Below, piece after piece: positions 7,010 through 9,728 of a stretch of DNA of 9,728 nucleotides; the stretch's first letter is position 1, and each line of letters opens with the position of its first letter. The translations under genes and the position numbers were made by a program. The DNA comes from Oscillospiraceae bacterium (lineage in GTDB: Bacteria > Bacillota > Clostridia > WRCU01). The notes under the pieces are model-generated. The model saw only the letters and a list, made by a program, of their open reading frames with translations, was not told where the DNA came from and did not search any database. Where the stretch lies: positions 1 through 9,728 of the forward strand of contig WRCU01000036.1 of the NCBI GenBank assembly GCA_009783805.1, read 5' to 3'.

Positions 7010-8302
7010 ATGGGAGGGTTCTCAGCCGTCATAGTGGTGGACGGGCGCGAGGACGGCATGCGTTCCGCCAGGCCGGGAGTGGCGCACGAGCTGTGCGGCA
7101 GGCCGATATTGAGGTGGGTATCGGAGGCCGTGAGGGACGCCGGCGCCGGCTGGGTGACTTACGCGGTCGTGCCGGGCCCCGCCACGGGGGATTGGCCCGA
7201 CCCCGGGCTATGGGCAAGCGAGGTGGCCGGGCTCATCGCGGGGATGGCGGACGTATGGGGGCCGGCACCCGGCTCGGGCGACGCCGGCGGGGCCGACGCG
7301 GCCGGGGCCGACGGGCCCAGGGTGAGGACGGTCATATGCGGCCCCGACGCGCTCGGGGCGTCGGGGGGCGGCGGACGGGGGGTAGGGGGCGCCGACGCGT
7401 ACGCCGGCGCGGCGGCCGCGGCCGGGCCGTGGCCGGAGGCGGGCGGGGGGCCGGCGGTCCGCGTCCACGGCGACATGGCGCTGCTGCGCCCGGAGACGAT
7501 AGCCGGGGCGGCGGACGCGGCCGGGCCGTGGCCGGAGGCGGGCGGGGGGCCGGCGGGATGGGCCATGGCCTCGGGGGCCGAGTCCTTAAGGGCCCGAGAC
7601 AGGGTGAGCCTGCACGCCGCCGCCAGGGCGATGAACCGCAGGATCCTGCTGGGGCACATGCGCGGGGGCGTGACGATCCTGGACATGCGGGGCACATACG
7701 TGCATGCGGGGGTCACCATAGGGCGCGACACGGTCATCCATCCCGGCACGAGCCTGGAAGGGCGCACCTCCATCGGCGTAGGCGCCGTGATAGGCCCCGA
7801 CGCCAAGATAACAGACACGTCCGTGGGCGACGGTGCGCACGTGAGGAGCTCCACGGTGGTGGGCGGCCGCCTCGGGGAGAGGTGCGCGGTGGGGCCGTAC
7901 GCATACGTAAGGCCGGGGAGCGTCATCGGGGCCCAGGCCAGGATCGGCGACTTCGTGGAGGTGAAGAACTCCACGGTGGGCGACGGGACCAGCGTCGCGC
8001 ACCTGTCGTACATAGGCGACGCGAGGCTGGGGAGCCACGTGAACATAGGCTGCGGGGTCGTGACCGTGAACTTCGACGGGAAGGCGAAGCACGCGGTTGA
8101 GGTGGGTGACGGCTCATTCATCGGCTGCAACGCTAACCTGGTCGCCCCCGTGAGGGTGGGTGAGGGGGCCTACGTGGCCGCCGGCTCCACCATCGTCAAC
8201 GAGGTCCCGGCGGACGCCCTCGCCATCGCCCGGGCCAGGCAGGTCATCAAGGAGAAGAGGGTCTCGGCGAAAGGCATGCTGAGGGACAGGCAAATACGCT
8301 GA
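7010..8302 (+). CDS. glmU: GlmU-like protein: intact acetyltransferase, eroded uridylyltransferase domain
   Basis: Normal GlmU acetylates GlcN-1-P with acetyl-CoA (C-terminal domain) and then couples GlcNAc-1-P to UTP (N-terminal domain). In this 430-aa protein the left-handed beta-helix (about 229-405) is complete. Residues equivalent to E. coli Arg333, Lys351, His363, Tyr366, Asn377, Asn386, Lys392, Ala423 and Arg440 appear as Arg301, Lys319, His331, Tyr334, Asn345, Asn354, Lys360, Ala391 and Arg408, at a constant offset of 32. Tyr387 is Phe355 and Ser405 is Cys373. The N-terminal half is recognisable (SAVIVV at 5-10, GRPIL at 30-34, GDMALLRPETI at 154-164) but the nucleotide-binding GxGTRM is now GREDGM, PKVLH is PGVAH, the QxGTxHA motif is gone, and about 110 residues after GDMALL are missing. 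Gly/Ala-rich sequence occupies 84-190. Uridylyltransferase activity is unlikely. The RBS TAGGGGG is at 6998-7004. wecB follows after 15 bp. Confidence 0.85.
   Translation: MGGFSAVIVVDGREDGMRSARPGVAHELCGRPILRWVSEAVRDAGAGWVTYAVVPGPATGDWPDPGLWASEVAGLIAGMADVWGPAPGSGDAGGADAAGADGPRVRTVICGPDALGASGGGGRGVGGADAYAGAAAAAGPWPEAGGGPAVRVHGDMALLRPETIAGAADAAGPWPEAGGGPAGWAMASGAESLRARDRVSLHAAARAMNRRILLGHMRGGVTILDMRGTYVHAGVTIGRDTVIHPGTSLEGRTSIGVGAVIGPDAKITDTSVGDGAHVRSSTVVGGRLGERCAVGPYAYVRPGSVIGAQARIGDFVEVKNSTVGDGTSVAHLSYIGDARLGSHVNIGCGVVTVNFDGKAKHAVEVGDGSFIGCNANLVAPVRVGEGAYVAAGSTIVNEVPADALAIARARQVIKEKRVSAKGMLRDRQIR
7409..7556 (+). repeat. Direct duplication inside the glmU-like gene (99-bp offset)
   Basis: Bases 7409-7457 recur at 7508-7556 with a single difference (7416 C, 7515 A); the last 41 bases of each copy are identical. 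The offset is 99 bp, or 33 codons, so the frame is kept. Both copies encode GPWPEAGGGPA (139-149 and 172-182). The copies flank the remnant GDMALLRPETI motif of the uridylyltransferase domain. Confidence 0.92.
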
Positions 8303-8317
8303 CGAGAGGGCCTAGCA

Positions 8318-9487
8318 ATGGGGGGATCGCCGCGCAAGGTGATGGCCGTGTTCGGCACCAGGCCTGAGGCCACGAAGATGGCCCCGGTCATAAAGGCGCT
8401 GAAGGCGCGCCCGGACTGGTTCGACGTGACGACCGTGGTCACGGGGCAACATAAGGAGCAGCTATACCAGGCGATGGACGCCTTCTCCCTTAAGCCCGAC
8501 CTGGACCTGGCGATCATGAAGGAAAGCCAGACGGTCCCGTACGTCATCTCGGAGTCGCTCAGGGGGCTCGACGCGGCCATCTCGGGGAGCCGGCCGGACG
8601 TCATGGCCGTGCACGGCGACACCGCGACCGCCGTGGCGGCATCGCTCGCCGCCTGCTACGGCAGGGTGCCGCTCGCCCACGTGGAGGCGGGCCTGCGCTC
8701 ATTCGTGAAGGACGAGCCTTGGCCGGAGGAGATAAGCAGGGTGATCGTGGACGCGATGGCAGACGTGCACCTGGCCCCGCTCGAGGGCAACCGGCGGAAC
8801 CTGCTGGAGGCGGGCGTGCGCGGGGACTCCATATACATCACGGGCCAGACGCAGGTCGACGCGGCCATGGCGGTCTATGACGAAAGCCACGCCTTCCCCC
8901 CGGGCCCGGTCAGGGAGGCGGCGGAAAGGGCGGCCAAAGGCGGGAGGGTCATCCTCGTCACGGCGCATAGGCGCGAGAGCCTGGGCGCGCCGATGAAGGG
9001 GATGTTCGCGGCGATCAGGAGGGTCGCCGACGAGAGCCCCGACGCGACCTTCGTGTACCCGATGCACCTCAGCCCGGCCGTGCGCGAGGCCGCAGGGGAG
9101 CTGCTGTCAGGCCACCCGAGGATCAGGCTCATCGAGCCCCTGGGCTACGCGGACATGGTGAACCTCATAGCCAGGTCGTACATGGTGATGAGCGACTCGG
9201 GCGGCCTGCAGGAGGAGTGCCCGGCCTTCGGGGTGCCGCTGCTCCTCATGAGGAGGACGACGGAGAGGCCCGAGGGGGTCGAGGCGGGCGTGACGGCCCT
9301 ATGCGGCGTGGACGGCGGCGCCATCCACGCGGCGGCCATGAGGCTGTTGCGGGACCCGGGTGAGCGCGCCGCGATGTCGGGACGGGCCAACCCGTTCGGC
9401 GACGGGAGGGCTTCCGGGAGGGTGGCGCAGGCCCTGGCGCACTACCTGGGGCTGACGGCGGAGAGGCCCGCCGACTTCAGGCCTTGA
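8318..9487 (+). CDS. wecB: UDP-N-acetylglucosamine 2-epimerase (non-hydrolysing)
   Basis: The enzyme interconverts UDP-GlcNAc and UDP-ManNAc in the cytoplasm, supplying ManNAc for teichoic-acid linkage units, capsules or related surface polymers. The 389-aa product has the normal length and both Rossmann-like domains. Visible motifs are GTRPEATKMAP (13-23), HGDT with Asp101, HVEAGLR with Glu123, PWPEEISR (134-141) with the conserved Glu pair, TAHRRES with His217, SDSGGLQEE (292-300) and TTERPEG (314-320), ending in NPFGDGRAS. Small departures from the usual pattern are TGQT for TGNT (175-178), HRRES for HRREN, and Cys301 after the EE pair. The start ATG follows a GAGAGG site (8304-8309) and lies 15 bp after the glmU-like stop, which indicates cotranscription. 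The context suggests an amino-sugar nucleotide supply unit. The gene is also called mnaA. Confidence 0.96.
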   Translation: MGGSPRKVMAVFGTRPEATKMAPVIKALKARPDWFDVTTVVTGQHKEQLYQAMDAFSLKPDLDLAIMKESQTVPYVISESLRGLDAAISGSRPDVMAVHGDTATAVAASLAACYGRVPLAHVEAGLRSFVKDEPWPEEISRVIVDAMADVHLAPLEGNRRNLLEAGVRGDSIYITGQTQVDAAMAVYDESHAFPPGPVREAAERAAKGGRVILVTAHRRESLGAPMKGMFAAIRRVADESPDATFVYPMHLSPAVREAAGELLSGHPRIRLIEPLGYADMVNLIARSYMVMSDSGGLQEECPAFGVPLLLMRRTTERPEGVEAGVTALCGVDGGAIHAAAMRLLRDPGERAAMSGRANPFGDGRASGRVAQALAHYLGLTAERPADFRP

Positions 9488-9500
9488 CGCGCCATGCCGT

Positions 9501-9544
9501 CGCGAGGAGCGCTAAGGCCCGTCATCCTGAGCGCCGCGAAGGAT
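9501..9544. repeat. Dispersed-repeat fragments after wecB (GCGAGGAGCG and GTCATCCTGAGCG types)
   Basis: Bases 9502-9511 (GCGAGGAGCG) repeat the motif at 9712-9721. Bases 9521-9544 hold GTCATCCTGAGCG followed by CCGCGAAGGAT, containing an inverted pair ATCCT (9524-9528) and AGGAT (9540-9544). The same style of GTCATCCTGAGCGAAGCGAAGGATC element is widely seen in intergenic DNA of unrelated bacteria. No T-tract follows, so I do not call a terminator for wecB. Confidence 0.55.
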
Positions 9545-9550
9545 CCGGCC

Positions 9551-9704
9551 CGTCATAGTGGGCCCGACCCGCAATCCCGCCTGTATAGATCGCCGCGTCG
9601 CTGACGCTCCTCGCGATGACAACCCTCCGTCATAGCGGGCCCGACCCGCAATCCCGCCTGTATAGATCGCCGCGTCGCTGACGCTCCTCGCGATGACAAC
9701 CCTC
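9551..9704. repeat. Two tandem 77-bp intergenic repeat units
   Basis: Unit 1 (9551-9627) and unit 2 (9628-9704) are identical except for 9559 T versus 9636 C. Each begins CGTCATAG, contains a GCGGG-CCCGA-CCCGC hairpin (unit 2: 9635-9649), and ends with CGCTCCTCGCGATGAC followed by AACCCTC. The end motif is the reverse complement of the GTCATTGCGAGGAGCG-type element that starts again at 9706, so each unit has imperfectly inverted GTCAT ends. No open reading frame is supported here. It resembles a REP/MITE-like dispersed element that has amplified in tandem. Confidence 0.85.
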
Positions 9705-9728
9705 CGTCATTGCGAGGAGCGCGAGCGA
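9705..9728 (+). repeat. Start of a further GTCATTGCGAGGAGCG-type element, cut by window edge
   Basis: After the second 77-bp unit, CGTCAT recurs in register but then continues TGCGAGGAGCGCGAGCGA, unlike the start of units 1 and 2. This part is the inverted form of the unit's own end motif (CGCTCCTCGCGATGAC). The element runs past the window. Confidence 0.65.

Noticed and set aside
6808..8100. Open frame of 430 codons on the plus strand overlapping the glmU-like gene
   Set aside because: The product is an Arg/Gly-rich low-complexity string, while the overlapping frame starting at 7010 encodes a clear beta-helix acetyltransferase with a Shine-Dalgarno.
7159..8130. Minus-strand open frame of 323 codons opposite the glmU-like gene
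   Set aside because: Pro/Ala/Ser-rich antisense of a GC-rich coding region, with no motif and no plausible start site.
9551..9704. CRISPR array
   Set aside because: The repeated unit is 77 bp with no variable spacer between copies; it is a tandem duplication of an intergenic element.

Overview
The window is about 9.7 kb of very GC-rich bacterial DNA, rich in AGG (Arg) and ATA (Ile) codons. A MecA-type adaptor, a protein family known from Firmicutes, together with a Lon protease and a sigma-A-like promoter, suggests a high-GC member of the Bacillota, probably Clostridia. No rRNA or other taxonomic marker is present, so finer placement would be a guess.

Region 1 (2-3615, + strand) is a tightly spaced three-gene unit. 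It holds the C-terminal ATPase domain of an ABC exporter subunit cut by the window edge, a 200-aa DUF1854 protein, and a second, complete ABC exporter subunit. The complete subunit carries an unusual N-terminal extension: an uncharacterised beta-rich domain followed by a four-cysteine zinc ribbon. The two ABC proteins probably form a heterodimeric exporter, with the DUF1854 protein as an accessory partner. The substrate is unknown. DUF1854/ABC pairs are annotated as cyanophycin-associated in some Betaproteobacteria, but no cyanophycin gene is visible here.

Region 2 (3683-6763, - strand) is a convergent proteolysis operon, mecA then lon, separated by 21 bp. It is read from a good sigma-A-like promoter (TTGATT-N17-TATCAT with an extended -10) whose -35 element sits between the arms of an 8-bp inverted repeat, a possible operator.

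Region 3 (7010-9487, + strand) is a two-gene nucleotide-sugar unit: a GlmU-like protein and a UDP-GlcNAc 2-epimerase (WecB/MnaA). The GlmU-like protein keeps a full acetyltransferase beta-helix, but its uridylyltransferase half is shortened, has lost key residues and is filled with Gly/Ala-rich sequence including a direct duplication. It probably makes GlcNAc-1-P only. The epimerase converts UDP-GlcNAc to UDP-ManNAc for cell-surface polymers.

Region 4 (9488-9728) has no gene. It holds dispersed-repeat sequence: a GTCATCCTGAGCG-type element, two tandem 77-bp units ending in a GCTCCTCGCGATGAC-type motif, and the start of a further inverted copy that runs off the window.

The strongest candidates for something undescribed are the zinc-ribbon ABC exporter with its DUF1854 partner and the GlmU with an eroded pyrophosphorylase domain.
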